Positions 15,750 through 23,646 of a DNA stretch of 24,376 nt are shown here, piece after piece (position 1 is the first letter of the stretch; each line of letters starts with the position of its first letter). Both the position numbers and the translations under genes were made by a program. Source of the stretch: Oscillospiraceae bacterium (GTDB lineage Bacteria > Bacillota > Clostridia > Oscillospirales > Oscillospiraceae); the NCBI GenBank assembly GCA_017936205.1, contig JAGBGB010000099.1:1-24376 (forward strand), given 5' to 3'. Under the pieces are notes generated by a model. It was not told the DNA's origin, did not search any database, and worked only from the letters and a program-made list of their open reading frames with translations.

Positions 15750-16832
15750 TTATTCACCGCTTTCTCTTAATTTTTCTGCTTGATCGGCGGCAATGAGGGC
15801 ATCAATGATCTCGTCCAGATCGCCGTTCATAATGGAGTCGATCTTATATAGGGTCAAGCCGATGCGGTGATCGGTGACACGGCTCTGGGGGAAGTTATAG
15901 GTGCGGATCTTTTCGTTCCGCATACCGCTGCCAACCTGAGACTTCCGTTCTCCGGAATAGGCGGCTTCGATCCGCTCCTGCTCCATTTGATAGAGCTTGG
16001 AGGAAAGCATCATCATACATTTTTCACGGTTCTGGAACTGGCTCCGCTCCTCCTGACAGGCAACCACAATGCCTGTGGGCTTATGGAGGAGGCGAACAGC
16101 GGAGGAGGTTTTGTTAATATGCTGGCCACCGGCACCGGAAGAACGATAAACCTGCATTTCAATATCCTCCGGGCGAATGTCCACATCGGCCTCTTCCATC
16201 TCAGGCAGAACGGCAACAGTGGCGGTGGAGGTGTGAACTCTGCCGCCGGATTCTGTTTCCGGCACTCGCTGTACACGGTGTACACCGGATTCGAATTTGA
16301 AACGGGAATAAGCTCCGCTGCCACGGATCTCGAAGTCTGCCTCCTTGATGCCTCCCAATTCTGTTTCGCTGTAGTTCAGCAGCTGAACGCTCCATCCCTT
16401 GGAGGCGGCATAAAGCTGATACATACGGAACAGACTATGGGCAAAGAGGGCACTTTCCTCTCCGCCTACACCGCCGCGGATCTCCACAATGACACTCTTG
16501 TCATCATTGGGGTCGTGGGGCAAGAGAAGGATCTTTAATTCCTCTTCCAGATCCTCGCACTTCTGCTTGGCAGCAGCATATTCCTCCTGGCACAGCTCCT
16601 TCAGCTCCGGATCATTCTGACCGCTCATAAGCTCCAAAGCATCTGCCAGATCCTGTTGGGCTCTCATGTAGCCACGGTAGACCTCTACCACGGGAGCCAG
16701 ATCCTTCTGCTCCTTCAAATAGGCAGCCGCCTTCTTGGGATCTGCGAAAAAATCCGGCTGCTCCGTACGAGCACCGATTTCAATATACTTTTCTTCTACA
16801 AGCCGCAGCTTGTCTAACATTTTTTGATCCAT
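15750..16832 (-). CDS. prfA: Peptide chain release factor 1
   Basis: A 360-residue protein, exactly the usual RF1 length. It ends translation at UAA and UAG. The peptidyl-tRNA hydrolysis motif GAGGQHINKTSSAVR is present, and the stop-codon reading loop is VQRVPETESGGR with the P-x-T tripeptide of RF1, not the SPF of RF2. The C-terminal RTYNFPQSRVTDHRIG is typical. The ATG follows GAGGATTTCAT and lies 26 bases after the rlmA stop, so the genes probably share a transcript. Confidence 0.97.
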   Translation of the reverse strand: MDQKMLDKLRLVEEKYIEIGARTEQPDFFADPKKAAAYLKEQKDLAPVVEVYRGYMRAQQDLADALELMSGQNDPELKELCQEEYAAAKQKCEDLEEELKILLLPHDPNDDKSVIVEIRGGVGGEESALFAHSLFRMYQLYAASKGWSVQLLNYSETELGGIKEADFEIRGSGAYSRFKFESGVHRVQRVPETESGGRVHTSTATVAVLPEMEEADVDIRPEDIEMQVYRSSGAGGQHINKTSSAVRLLHKPTGIVVACQEERSQFQNREKCMMMLSSKLYQMEQERIEAAYSGERKSQVGSGMRNEKIRTYNFPQSRVTDHRIGLTLYKIDSIMNGDLDEIIDALIAADQAEKLRESGE

Positions 16833-16858
16833 ATGAAATCCTCGAATATAAGATTGGG

Positions 16859-17656
16859 TTAGTTGCGCCGATAAACATTCAGAATGACCTCTGCACAGTC
16901 AGACAGGGTGTCTGTGTTTGCCAAAGCCTCAGCTGCGGCTTTGCTGATCCGCCACACATGGGGAGTCATGGACAGGAGATTCTGCACCTGCTCCCTATGC
17001 TGCACATGGAAGTCAAAGTTCAAAGTCTCGCTGTGCAAGAGCGTGAAGCCCTGCAGCTCAGGCTGCAGATCCTTCTCCTTCTCTACCAAGGTGGGATAAA
17101 TGATGTTCTTCAGAGCAGTCAGGTGGGACTTCCCTGCCAAAACCTGGACAAAAATACCGTCCTTCTTCAGCACTCGGGCATATTCCTCCTCCATGGTCAA
17201 GGCGAACATGGAAAGAAGGCAGTCAAAGGAGCCCTGTGCAAAGGGCAAGTGGGAGGCAGTTGCTGTAAGCCAGCAGGTGTCCTTGTAGTGACCGGCGGCA
17301 TAGCGTACAGCCTCCTTGGAGATATCGACCCCATAGCGTTGGGGAATGTGGCTCAGGTGGGATAAATAGTAGCCCTCTCCACAGCCTACATCTAAAACAG
17401 CCTCTGCCTGAGGCGCATATTCACAGACCAGAGTTCTTAGTGTTTCCCCAATGGGTCGGTAATAGCCGGCATCCAGAAACTGTCTGCGGGCTAAGACCAT
17501 TTCCTTGGTGTCTCCCGGATGAAGGGAGTGCTTCTGCTGGACGGTCAGAAGGTTCACATATCCCTGTCGTGCTACATCAAAGCTGTGACCGTCTTCACAG
17601 TGCCAGCTTTTGGAATCACAAATCAGGGGCTTTCTGCATAAGGGACAAATTACCAT
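16859..17656 (-). CDS. rlmA: 23S rRNA guanine-N1 methyltransferase, RlmA family
   Basis: A 265-residue SAM-dependent methyltransferase. The start is the ATG at 17656 after AAGAAGGACTTGCTT; it gives the RlmA N-terminal zinc finger Cys4, Cys7, Cys20, His24 and removes an unsupported 43-residue extension. The SAM-binding motif VLDVGCGEGYYLSHL is at residues ~90-104, with a later FDCLLSMFA segment. The family methylates N1 of G745 or G748 in helix 35 of 23S rRNA; the form that gives tylosin resistance in Gram-positives (RlmA-II/TlrB) is related, and sequence alone does not settle which G is used. It is the first gene of the rlmA-prfA-ywlC-coaE/M18 operon and is divergent from the deacetylase gene, 52 bases away. 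Confidence 0.9.
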   Translation of the reverse strand: MVICPLCRKPLICDSKSWHCEDGHSFDVARQGYVNLLTVQQKHSLHPGDTKEMVLARRQFLDAGYYRPIGETLRTLVCEYAPQAEAVLDVGCGEGYYLSHLSHIPQRYGVDISKEAVRYAAGHYKDTCWLTATASHLPFAQGSFDCLLSMFALTMEEEYARVLKKDGIFVQVLAGKSHLTALKNIIYPTLVEKEKDLQPELQGFTLLHSETLNFDFHVQHREQVQNLLSMTPHVWRISKAAAEALANTDTLSDCAEVILNVYRRN

Positions 17657-17708
17657 AAGCAAGTCCTTCTTTTTGGTATATACTATCCCAAGAAGGGATG
17701 TGGTGTGT

Positions 17709-18398
17709 ATGAGAAAGTGGATCCTTGGATTGATCCTGTGTCTTCTGCCCTTTATGGGACAGAATGTGGCTGCAGAGGAGGTCAAGTATGTGGCTCTGAC
17801 CTTCGATGACGGTCCCTCAGGTCATTATACAACGGAGCTGCTGGACGGATTAAAGGCTCGAGGGATCAAGGCGAGCTTCTTCCTCTGCGGCTATCGCATA
17901 GAGCAGTTCCCCAATCTGACCCGCCGAATCGCAGAGGAGGGGCACGAGATCGGGACACACAGCGATGCACACCGTTTTTTTAACGAAATGAGCCCCACAG
18001 AGATCTGTGAGGATCTCAGTCGGTCTGTAGAAAAGCTTCAAAGCATCACCGGACATCGCCCTGCACTCCTGCGGCCTCCCGGTGGGATCTATGATATGCA
18101 GGTGCTGAGGAACACCGCCTGTGCAGATCTGCCTGTGATCCTGTGGTCTGTAGATCCCGATGACTGGTGCTGCTCTAATAGCGAAACCATTGCAAAGCGG
18201 GTAACGGATCGAGCAAAAAACGGAGATGTGATCCTGATGCACGATATGTCCGAGTCCAGCGTAAAGGCAGCCTTCAAGATCATCGACCGCTTACAAGCAA
18301 AGGGCTTCCGCTTCGTCACGGTATCCGAGCTTGCAGCCCTGTCAAACACCGAGCTCCACGGCGGAAAAGCCTACTCCCGCTTCCCAATGGAGGAGTGA
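17709..18398 (+). CDS. Secreted polysaccharide deacetylase (NodB/CE4 family)
   Basis: A 229-residue protein with a signal peptide (residues ~1-22, ending NVAA-EE). All five NodB motifs are present: TFDDGPS (base Asp and metal Asp), HSDAH (metal His pair), RPPGG, DPDDW, and ILMHD (catalytic His). It probably removes acetyl groups from peptidoglycan or another cell-wall glycan, as in PdaA/PdaB-type enzymes. The ATG at 17709 is chosen; an in-frame GTG two codons earlier (17703) is a possible alternative, and the AAGGG at about 17690 serves both. It is transcribed alone, and a TATACT at 17679-17684 may be part of its promoter. The foldback repeat copy B starts 17 bases after its stop. Confidence 0.9.
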   Translation: MRKWILGLILCLLPFMGQNVAAEEVKYVALTFDDGPSGHYTTELLDGLKARGIKASFFLCGYRIEQFPNLTRRIAEEGHEIGTHSDAHRFFNEMSPTEICEDLSRSVEKLQSITGHRPALLRPPGGIYDMQVLRNTACADLPVILWSVDPDDWCCSNSETIAKRVTDRAKNGDVILMHDMSESSVKAAFKIIDRLQAKGFRFVTVSELAALSNTELHGGKAYSRFPMEE

Positions 18399-18415
18399 AG
18401 CAAACAATTTGCGCT

Positions 18416-18626
18416 AAATACCGATTTATCGTACCATTCGTAGGGGCGCGCATTGCGCGTCCGACAACCACCAAGAATTGGCGGTTGTGAAAAATGTTGC
18501 GATTTTTGAAAAAAATACATCTTTTTCGGTGTTTTTTGTATTCATGCCGTTCCGCCATGAACCGGACGCGCAATGCGCGCCCCTACGAAGGGGTAAATCA
18601 AACTGTGCGAAAAATCGGAATTTTAC
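18416..18626 (-). repeat. Foldback repeat, copy B (inverted, complete)
   Basis: Same element as 5591-5804 in the opposite orientation. The 25-bp arms are at 18439-18463 and 18563-18587 and are identical to those of copy A. The outer ends are less perfect: AAATACCGATTT (18416-18427) against AAATCGGAATTT (18612-18623). The inner CAACC(A/G)CCAA hairpin is kept, with the base change leaving a G-T pair; the other inner hairpin has one mismatch. It fills the gap between converging genes, and its right end overlaps the stop codon of the AlaX gene (18623-18625). Confidence 0.85.
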
Positions 18627-19768
18627 CTTTGGAAGAATGTACGGATGGATTCCTCATTGGCAGAGACGGAGCCTTGGACGAAGTTGGGCTTGCCGCCCCC
18701 ACGACCTTGGAGGGCGGTGTTCAGCTCCTTGACGAAGCTGCGCAAATCTCCGTCCTTCGTACCTATGGCGTAATTGTAGCCGCCCTCCTTCTTGGAGAAT
18801 ACGGCACAGTAGCCGCTGCAGCCATGCAAAATAGCATCACACAGGCGACGGGTGGAATCGGGAGACAGGCTATCTTCAAAAAGCAGAATATCAGTCTGCC
18901 CCGCGAGAGCCTGTGCCTTCAGAGAGAAGAGCTGATTCTCCAACTGGGCGCAGCGGAGCTTTGCCTGATTCAGCTCCTCTGCCTGTCTGCGAACATAGGA
19001 AGCGGTTTGATTGGGCTTGGCAGACAGAAGCCCGGAGATCTCACGATTCTGGTCGGCAACGGTATTGAGCCACTGGAGTGCCTTCTTGCCACACAGCAGC
19101 TCTACACGGGAGCCGTTGTGGAACTTGGTGGTGGACAGCAGCTTGATCAGACCGATCTCTCCGCTGTGTGCCACATGGAGACCGCAGCAGGCACAGAGAT
19201 CTACATCTGCAAATTGCACCAGACGGACTTGCCCTTCGATCTCCTTCTTGCTACGGTAGGACAGGGTCTTGAGGGTCTCCCTGTCCGGGTAGAAAATATG
19301 ACAGGGAATGTTGGCGTAAATCGCTTCGTTTGCGGCATACTCAATATCACGGAGGGTCTCATAGTCCAGCTCTCCGCTAAAGTCGATGGTAATGACCTCA
19401 CTTCCCATATGGAAGCCCACATTATCATAGCCAAAGCGGCTGTGAACAATGCCGGAAACCAACTGCTCCCCGGAATGATGCTGCATCAGCATGAAACGGC
19501 GATCCCAGTCGATCTTGCCATGCACCCTCTCTCCTACGGACAGAGGACGGTCGCAGAGGTGCACCACTTCCCCATCTACATCGGATACATCCAGAATATT
19601 GGCATCTCCCAGCGTGCCGGTGTCATAGGGCTGACCGCCGCCTGTGGGATAGAACACCGTCTGATCCAAGACAACGGCATAGCCGCCCTTCACAGCCTCG
19701 CAGGAGCGGACGACCGCATCCATTTCTGTTTGGTATTGATCTAAATAATATAGTTTCTCGGTAGCCAT
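18623..19768 (-). CDS. Long AlaX-type alanyl-tRNA editing protein with DHHA1 domain
   Basis: A 381-residue free-standing relative of the alanyl-tRNA synthetase editing region, which removes serine or glycine wrongly attached to tRNA-Ala. Residues ~1-85 are the beta-barrel (FYPTGGGQPYDTG), ~90-235 the editing site, ~245-290 a helical linker, and the C-terminus is a DHHA1 domain with GGGKPNFVQG. The zinc site normally has HxxxH plus CxxxH. Here the second pair is present (CCGLH in DLCACCGLHVAHSGEIG), but the first reads HHSGEQL, with Gln102 where the second histidine is usual. The ATG at 19768 follows GGAGG. It is divergent from the DUF2812 gene. Its stop codon lies within the end of foldback copy B. 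Confidence 0.9.
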   Translation of the reverse strand: MATEKLYYLDQYQTEMDAVVRSCEAVKGGYAVVLDQTVFYPTGGGQPYDTGTLGDANILDVSDVDGEVVHLCDRPLSVGERVHGKIDWDRRFMLMQHHSGEQLVSGIVHSRFGYDNVGFHMGSEVITIDFSGELDYETLRDIEYAANEAIYANIPCHIFYPDRETLKTLSYRSKKEIEGQVRLVQFADVDLCACCGLHVAHSGEIGLIKLLSTTKFHNGSRVELLCGKKALQWLNTVADQNREISGLLSAKPNQTASYVRRQAEELNQAKLRCAQLENQLFSLKAQALAGQTDILLFEDSLSPDSTRRLCDAILHGCSGYCAVFSKKEGGYNYAIGTKDGDLRSFVKELNTALQGRGGGKPNFVQGSVSANEESIRTFFQR

Positions 19769-19823
19769 AAGGGAGCCTCCAAATCATTCTTGCATTCCGA
19801 CTATCATAAGCCATATTTCTGAT

Positions 19824-19853
19824 ATTATACCAAATCTACCATATAAAAGGCAA
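19824..19853 (-). promoter_or_regulatory. Promoter of the AlaX gene
   Basis: On the minus strand, TTGCCT (19853-19848), an 18-bp spacer and a perfect TATAAT (19829-19824), about 55 bases before the ATG at 19768. Confidence 0.65.
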
Positions 19854-19903
19854 TAGGAAAGAGAAAAATAATCCATCCCTCTCCGCTCCTGTGTGCTTTT
19901 CTA

Positions 19904-19932
19904 TTGACAAGTACCCTGTTCCACGCTATTAT
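19904..19932 (+). promoter_or_regulatory. Promoter of the DUF2812 gene
   Basis: A perfect TTGACA (19904-19909), a 17-bp spacer and TATTAT (19927-19932), 29 bases before the ATG at 19962. It is back to back with the AlaX promoter. Confidence 0.8.
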
Positions 19933-19961
19933 ATTAGTATAAACTTACAGGAGGGATCCCT

Positions 19962-21101
19962 ATGCGTGAAGCTGCTGAAAAGAAGAAAGGGCTTCTCCGT
20001 TTCATACCCATTGCAAGCTGTGACCCCATTAAGCTCTGCGGCTGGTTGGAGAACATGGCAGAACAGGGCTATGCTTTGAAGCATAACGGCATCCGCTTTG
20101 GCTTTGCCTCCTTTGAACAGGGACAGCCTCGGAAGCTCCGCTATTGTGTGGATGTTACTCCCACGGAGTATACTGCTTCTTCCAAGGACTGGAGTTATTG
20201 CTCCAAATACGGAAATTACTACATCTATGTCAGTGAGGAGTCCGATCCCACTCCCCTCCATGAGCAGCCGGACACAGCTCTGAATGCATGGAAGAAGCAG
20301 GAGCGAAATGAATGGGGTGCACTTTTCTGGAATCTCCCTATCATGATCCTTGTCCTTTTCCCCGCCCTGCTGGGGAACAAGCTTTACCTTACACTGGCAA
20401 GCTCCGAATGGCTGCTTTTCGTCTTCTATTTCATTTTCGGTTATATCGTGGTTTCCCATATCCGAGCTGCCCTTTGCTGCCGTCGGATCCGAAAGGCTCT
20501 GGAGCTGGATCAGGATGTTCCCACAACCGTACCCAAAAAATCTACCAAAGCGCTGCATTACATCTCCCTTGCCTTCCGTATACTTCTGGTATTGGGTGCG
20601 TTGGTTTATTGTGCGTATAAGCTGAACTTCCTCCCCGATCCTGTGGGGGAGCCTCACATTTCCCTTAGCACCTTTGATTCTGCAACAGAAGCTTGGGATA
20701 TCGTTCCTTCAGAGGAGCCGCGAACCTACAGTGAAGATCACGGCTTCCTGTATCCCCTCACATATGTATGGCGTGAGGAAGGCAGCCTCTACGCTCCCGA
20801 CGGCACAGAGCATTATATATCCTTGGACGTGAACTATCACGAGGCCCGCACCCCTTGGCTGGCACAGCAGCTTGCTGAGGAATATTATGAACGGGCTCAG
20901 GAATTCGTCACATGGGACGGAGAGCTATCCTTGCCTGAGTTTGACCGAGCCTATGTGAAGGAAGATATGGGTTCCGATTTCCTTCTGCAAAAGGGAAAGA
21001 CCCTTGCCCTGGTTCGCATCTTCACCACCTATCCCGAGGAGCTCCCCTCAGAGCTGATCTCCCAATGGGCAGACAAGATTGTTGCCACCTTCGAAAGCTA
21101 A
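19962..21101 (+). CDS. DUF2812 membrane protein
   Basis: A 379-residue protein. Residues ~10-95 form a DUF2812 domain: a CGWLENMAEQGYALK-type segment, then FGFASFEQGQPRKLRYCVD and the following KDWSYCSKYGNYYIY. Two membrane segments follow at ~120-160 and one at ~205-225; the remaining ~150 residues are probably extracytoplasmic. DUF2812 proteins are common in Firmicutes, often next to a PadR-family regulator; none is seen here. No function is established. The ATG follows AGGAGGG at 6-base spacing. The gene stands alone with its own promoter and terminator. Confidence 0.85.
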   Translation: MREAAEKKKGLLRFIPIASCDPIKLCGWLENMAEQGYALKHNGIRFGFASFEQGQPRKLRYCVDVTPTEYTASSKDWSYCSKYGNYYIYVSEESDPTPLHEQPDTALNAWKKQERNEWGALFWNLPIMILVLFPALLGNKLYLTLASSEWLLFVFYFIFGYIVVSHIRAALCCRRIRKALELDQDVPTTVPKKSTKALHYISLAFRILLVLGALVYCAYKLNFLPDPVGEPHISLSTFDSATEAWDIVPSEEPRTYSEDHGFLYPLTYVWREEGSLYAPDGTEHYISLDVNYHEARTPWLAQQLAEEYYERAQEFVTWDGELSLPEFDRAYVKEDMGSDFLLQKGKTLALVRIFTTYPEELPSELISQWADKIVATFES

Positions 21102-21118
21102 GCCCATAAATATCAAAA

Positions 21119-21156
21119 AGGACAGAGCCCTACATTTTCTCACAGGGTTCTGTCCT
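21119..21156 (+). terminator. Terminator of the DUF2812 gene
   Basis: AGGACAGAGCCCT (21119-21131) pairs with AGGGTTCTGTCCT (21144-21156) with one G-T pair, preceded by an A run and followed by CTTATTTAT. It begins 17 bases past the stop codon. Confidence 0.85.
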
Positions 21157-21179
21157 CTTATTTATAATACTGTTTCTTG

Positions 21180-21325
21180 ATAAGATGGTTTGAAAACCAT
21201 TTTATTGCAGGATGAATATCCTGCACCGCCTATGGCGGCAAGAACAGTATTACAGGTTATTTCTTGGCGGCTTTGCCGCCATGCCGCTTACCAGCGGCAT
21301 AATAAAACGGTTCATCCGTTTTATT
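21180..21325. repeat. Array of six consecutive short hairpins
   Basis: Six separate dyads follow one another: 21180-21205 (ATAAGATGGTTT stem), 21207-21224 (GCAGGAT/ATCCTGC), 21226-21238 (CCGCC/GGCGG), 21266-21280 (GGCGGC/GCCGCC), 21281-21300 (ATGCCGCT/AGCGGCAT) and 21301-21325 (AATAAAACGG/CCGTTTTATT). Stems are 5-12 bp with loops of 2-5 bases. The stems differ in sequence, so this is not a tandem repeat. It lies between converging genes. The remaining 21326-21399 shows no further feature. Confidence 0.75.
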
Positions 21326-21399
21326 AGATATAAGTATAAGGGGTCGGCGTTTCGCTTCGGTTTAACTGTTACCTGTCCACTGTCAAATGTCCAATAGAA

Positions 21400-22125
21400 T
21401 CAGACCTGTTCGCTGCGACCTACCTTAGCCTTGGGGGAGATGTGGATCTCCTCGCTGTACTGTACCAAGTCGATATTGCAGTCATCCTCGATGGTGACGA
21501 TGCGGCCGCAGACTCTGGGGGTCCGGACGTTCTCCAGCTCGATGGTATCGCCCTCGATGCCGCTAGGAACCTCTACCATACCGCTGACCGTCTTGAAGAC
21601 AGAGGACAGCAGAGGGATCTTCGCCAGCTTGCTCAGTGCAGCAGCTCTGCGGATAATGATCCGACTGCCACCGATGCTGCCGATCTTCATACCGGTGCCC
21701 TTGATCTCAATGTTCTCTGCGTTCAGCAGACCATCACATTCCAGAGTGCCGGAAATGCTCACAGCTTCTGCCTCTACACCGCCGTCAGCCTCTACCTCGC
21801 CGGAGACCTTCAGGGATCCGCAGCGGATGCTGCCGCCGCACTCCATGCTGCCGGAGCAGCTGATCTCATTTTGTACCCACAGGTCACCGCCGTTATCCAG
21901 AGAGCCGGAAACGCTGACGCTGCCTGCACGGATGCTCTTGCTGAAGCTGCTGCTTCCGGCAACCTTTACGGCACCCTTGCAGTCCAGCTCTGCTCCTCTG
22001 GAGGAGCCTGTGGTGGAGAAGCTTGCACAGCGAACCAATCCGCTGAGCTTGCCACTTCCACTGATTCGGATATCCTCATATTCTCCGGGCGCGATCTGCC
22101 CACAGCCGGCAATACTAATATTCAT
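21400..22125 (-). CDS. Bactofilin-type polymer-forming protein
   Basis: A 241-residue protein of repeated short beta-strands (SGSGKLSG, SVSGSLDNGG, SISGTLECDG and others), the pattern of a bactofilin beta-helix, with an amphipathic stretch at residues ~160-180. Length and context match the B. subtilis YhbE/YhbF bactofilins, which are encoded behind YhbD and linked to cell-envelope or flagellar functions. Here only one bactofilin gene follows the YhbD-type gene, 22 bases downstream. The ATG follows GGGAGGTAATGAT. Its function in this organism is inferred from the family; a cytoplasmic scaffold at the membrane is likely. Confidence 0.85.
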   Translation of the reverse strand: MNISIAGCGQIAPGEYEDIRISGSGKLSGLVRCASFSTTGSSRGAELDCKGAVKVAGSSSFSKSIRAGSVSVSGSLDNGGDLWVQNEISCSGSMECGGSIRCGSLKVSGEVEADGGVEAEAVSISGTLECDGLLNAENIEIKGTGMKIGSIGGSRIIIRRAAALSKLAKIPLLSSVFKTVSGMVEVPSGIEGDTIELENVRTPRVCGRIVTIEDDCNIDLVQYSEEIHISPKAKVGRSEQV

Positions 22126-22147
22126 ATCATTACCTCCCTATGATCGT

Positions 22148-22540
22148 TCAATCTTGTTCCTGACGGCAGAGCTGCAGGACCTGTTGGAGAATATCCTTCC
22201 GCTCTCCCTTGCTGTTCTCGAAGTAGATGCTCTGGATCTCATGGGTCAGGAAGCTCCGTTCCCCGAATACAGTCTTCAGGATCAGACTCTGACGGGGTGC
22301 TTCCTCTCGGAATTGCTTGGCAAGGTCATCCAGAGGAATGTCATCCTTCTGACTCTGGATCAGCTCAATACGCTGACAGATCAGCTCCTCCGGGAAGAAG
22401 GTCTCCTGCCCGGTCACTGCAGACTTCTTAATAAACCAGTCCTCCGGGATCAGTCCCTTCCGCTTCCAGCGGTACAGTGCTCCGTAGGAGATGCCGTATC
22501 GTTGGAGCAGCTCTTTCTTGGAAATCAATGCTTGTTCCAT
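22148..22540 (-). CDS. YhbD-type MerR-like regulator (DUF4004)
   Basis: A 130-residue protein. The N-terminal ~45 residues are a MerR-like winged-helix region ([32 protein letters not shown]), followed by [20 protein letters not shown]. This closely follows the YhbD/DUF4004 family of Bacillus, which precedes the bactofilin genes. The ATG follows GGGAGGGCATT. A consensus promoter with two matching dyads lies directly upstream, so autoregulation is likely. I infer that it controls itself and the bactofilin gene. Confidence 0.85.
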   Translation of the reverse strand: MEQALISKKELLQRYGISYGALYRWKRKGLIPEDWFIKKSAVTGQETFFPEELICQRIELIQSQKDDIPLDDLAKQFREEAPRQSLILKTVFGERSFLTHEIQSIYFENSKGERKDILQQVLQLCRQEQD

Positions 22541-22553
22541 AATGCCCTCCCTT

Positions 22554-22570
22554 GTGTAACATTGTTACAC
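22554..22570. promoter_or_regulatory. Downstream operator dyad of the yhbD-type promoter
   Basis: A perfect dyad, GTGTAACATTGTTACAC (7 + 3 + 7), just downstream of the -10 box and ending 14 bases before the start codon. It shares TAACATTGTTA with the dyad at 22581-22597; the two centres are 27 bp apart. Confidence 0.7.
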
Positions 22571-22574
22571 TCAG

Positions 22575-22603
22575 AGTATAGCATAACATTGTTACGCTGT
22601 CAA
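22575..22603 (-). promoter_or_regulatory. Promoter of the yhbD-type/bactofilin operon with embedded dyad
   Basis: On the minus strand a perfect TTGACA (22603-22598), a 17-bp spacer and TATACT (22580-22575). The spacer, 22597-22581, is exactly the near-perfect dyad GCGTAACAATGTTATGC. MerR-type regulators bind between -35 and -10 boxes, which fits the protein encoded downstream, although classical MerR spacers are 19-20 bp. Confidence 0.8.
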
Positions 22604-22686
22604 TAGGTATTCACAATTTTTTTATATTTAATTGATGTTGAGTTGATGTTGCCCGACTATAGTTATAGCATAAGGAGGTGCTTCTT

Positions 22687-23385
22687 ATGCACGAGGATCT
22701 GTACACGCAACGACAGGACAAGGCGAACTGGGCATTGGGGCTATCCCTGCTGTCCTTGCTTGGCTTCGGGCTGTCTGCATGGTTGAGCTGCTGCTTCCTC
22801 TCTCGGGATGCCGCAGCCGTAGGTGCTGTGCTGCTGATGCTGCCGAGCATCCCCCTGCATTGGAAGGGGAAGAAGAACAAAGCACTCTATTTCTACAGCT
22901 TTGCCCTCAATTCCATTGCGAACGGTTTGACTGTGGCAGTTTATTATCTCAGCTTTCAGATTCCCTTGGACATTGTCTCAGTTTTCCTTGGGCTGCTTGT
23001 GCCTGCAGTGCTCTTGCTGTGTGCCTATTTGTTCTTCGGAGTGCTGCAGAAGGCAAGAAGCTGGACGACCCTCCTGCTGCTCCTGAGTAATTTAGCTCTT
23101 ATGGTGGGAGCTGTGGTGAAATGGGTCAAGGATGGCTCCCCTGTTTACAGCGTCTGCTTCTTCGGTCTTATTTTCTCTCTGATCTATATCATTATATATT
23201 CCGTTTCCCTGTATCGGCAGAACCGCTGTGTGCACAGGGATCTGTCTATGGGCAGCTACGGGATCTTCGCCATCATAGGGGTCGTGGTCATTGTGATCCT
23301 CAGTGAAGGGGAGGCTCTGGACTGCGTATTCGAGGGCATAGGCGAGCTGATCCCCGGTAGATCCAAGAAACCGAAAGCGAAATGA
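22687..23385 (+). CDS. Multi-pass membrane protein of unknown function
   Basis: A 232-residue protein with about six or seven membrane segments (residues ~16-36, 41-55, 65-85, 92-117, 122-140, 152-175, 193-210) and a basic C-terminus (RSKKPKAK). The start is the ATG at 22687, 8 bases after AAGGAGG; a GTG at 22678 overlaps that ribosome site and is rejected. I do not recognise the family, and no catalytic motif is visible. Upstream lies a direct repeat of TTGATGTTG (22632 and 22643). Confidence 0.8.
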   Translation: MHEDLYTQRQDKANWALGLSLLSLLGFGLSAWLSCCFLSRDAAAVGAVLLMLPSIPLHWKGKKNKALYFYSFALNSIANGLTVAVYYLSFQIPLDIVSVFLGLLVPAVLLLCAYLFFGVLQKARSWTTLLLLLSNLALMVGAVVKWVKDGSPVYSVCFFGLIFSLIYIIIYSVSLYRQNRCVHRDLSMGSYGIFAIIGVVVIVILSEGEALDCVFEGIGELIPGRSKKPKAK

Positions 23386-23447
23386 TCGTCATATTCTGAT
23401 TCATTCATCCATAGTCTGCAAGACAAATTGCGAAAGAGGTGTGCAAA

Positions 23448-23618
23448 ATGAGAAAATTTCTAAAAATTCTGGACATCATTCTGGATTGGGCCGATTTCGG
23501 TGGAGCCTTTCTTGCCCTAATTCTGGGAATCGCAACCGGAAGTCACTGGCTGACTCTTTTGGGGATCCCTCTCTCCATTTTCTGCTGGCTCCGATACCGA
23601 AAACGAAATCAACTCTAA
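23448..23618 (+). CDS. Small membrane protein (56 residues)
   Basis: A short frame starting MRKFLKILDIILDWAD and ending in RYRKRNQL. Two hydrophobic segments (residues ~19-30 and ~35-48) suggest a hairpin in the membrane with a positive C-terminus. A ribosome site AAAGAGGTG lies at suitable distance before the ATG, and the next gene starts 28 bases after its stop, so the frame fits an operon. No family is recognised. Confidence 0.65.
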   Translation: MRKFLKILDIILDWADFGGAFLALILGIATGSHWLTLLGIPLSIFCWLRYRKRNQL

Positions 23619-23646
23619 TCAAAAAATAGAAACGGAGGTACGATTT

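Noticed and set aside
18494..19744. A 416-residue plus-strand frame across the AlaX gene
   Set aside because: It begins inside foldback copy B and is otherwise antisense to AlaX; no domain is recognised.
21431..22606. A 391-residue plus-strand frame across the bactofilin and yhbD-type genes
   Set aside because: It is antisense to two genes with clear families, ribosome sites and a promoter.
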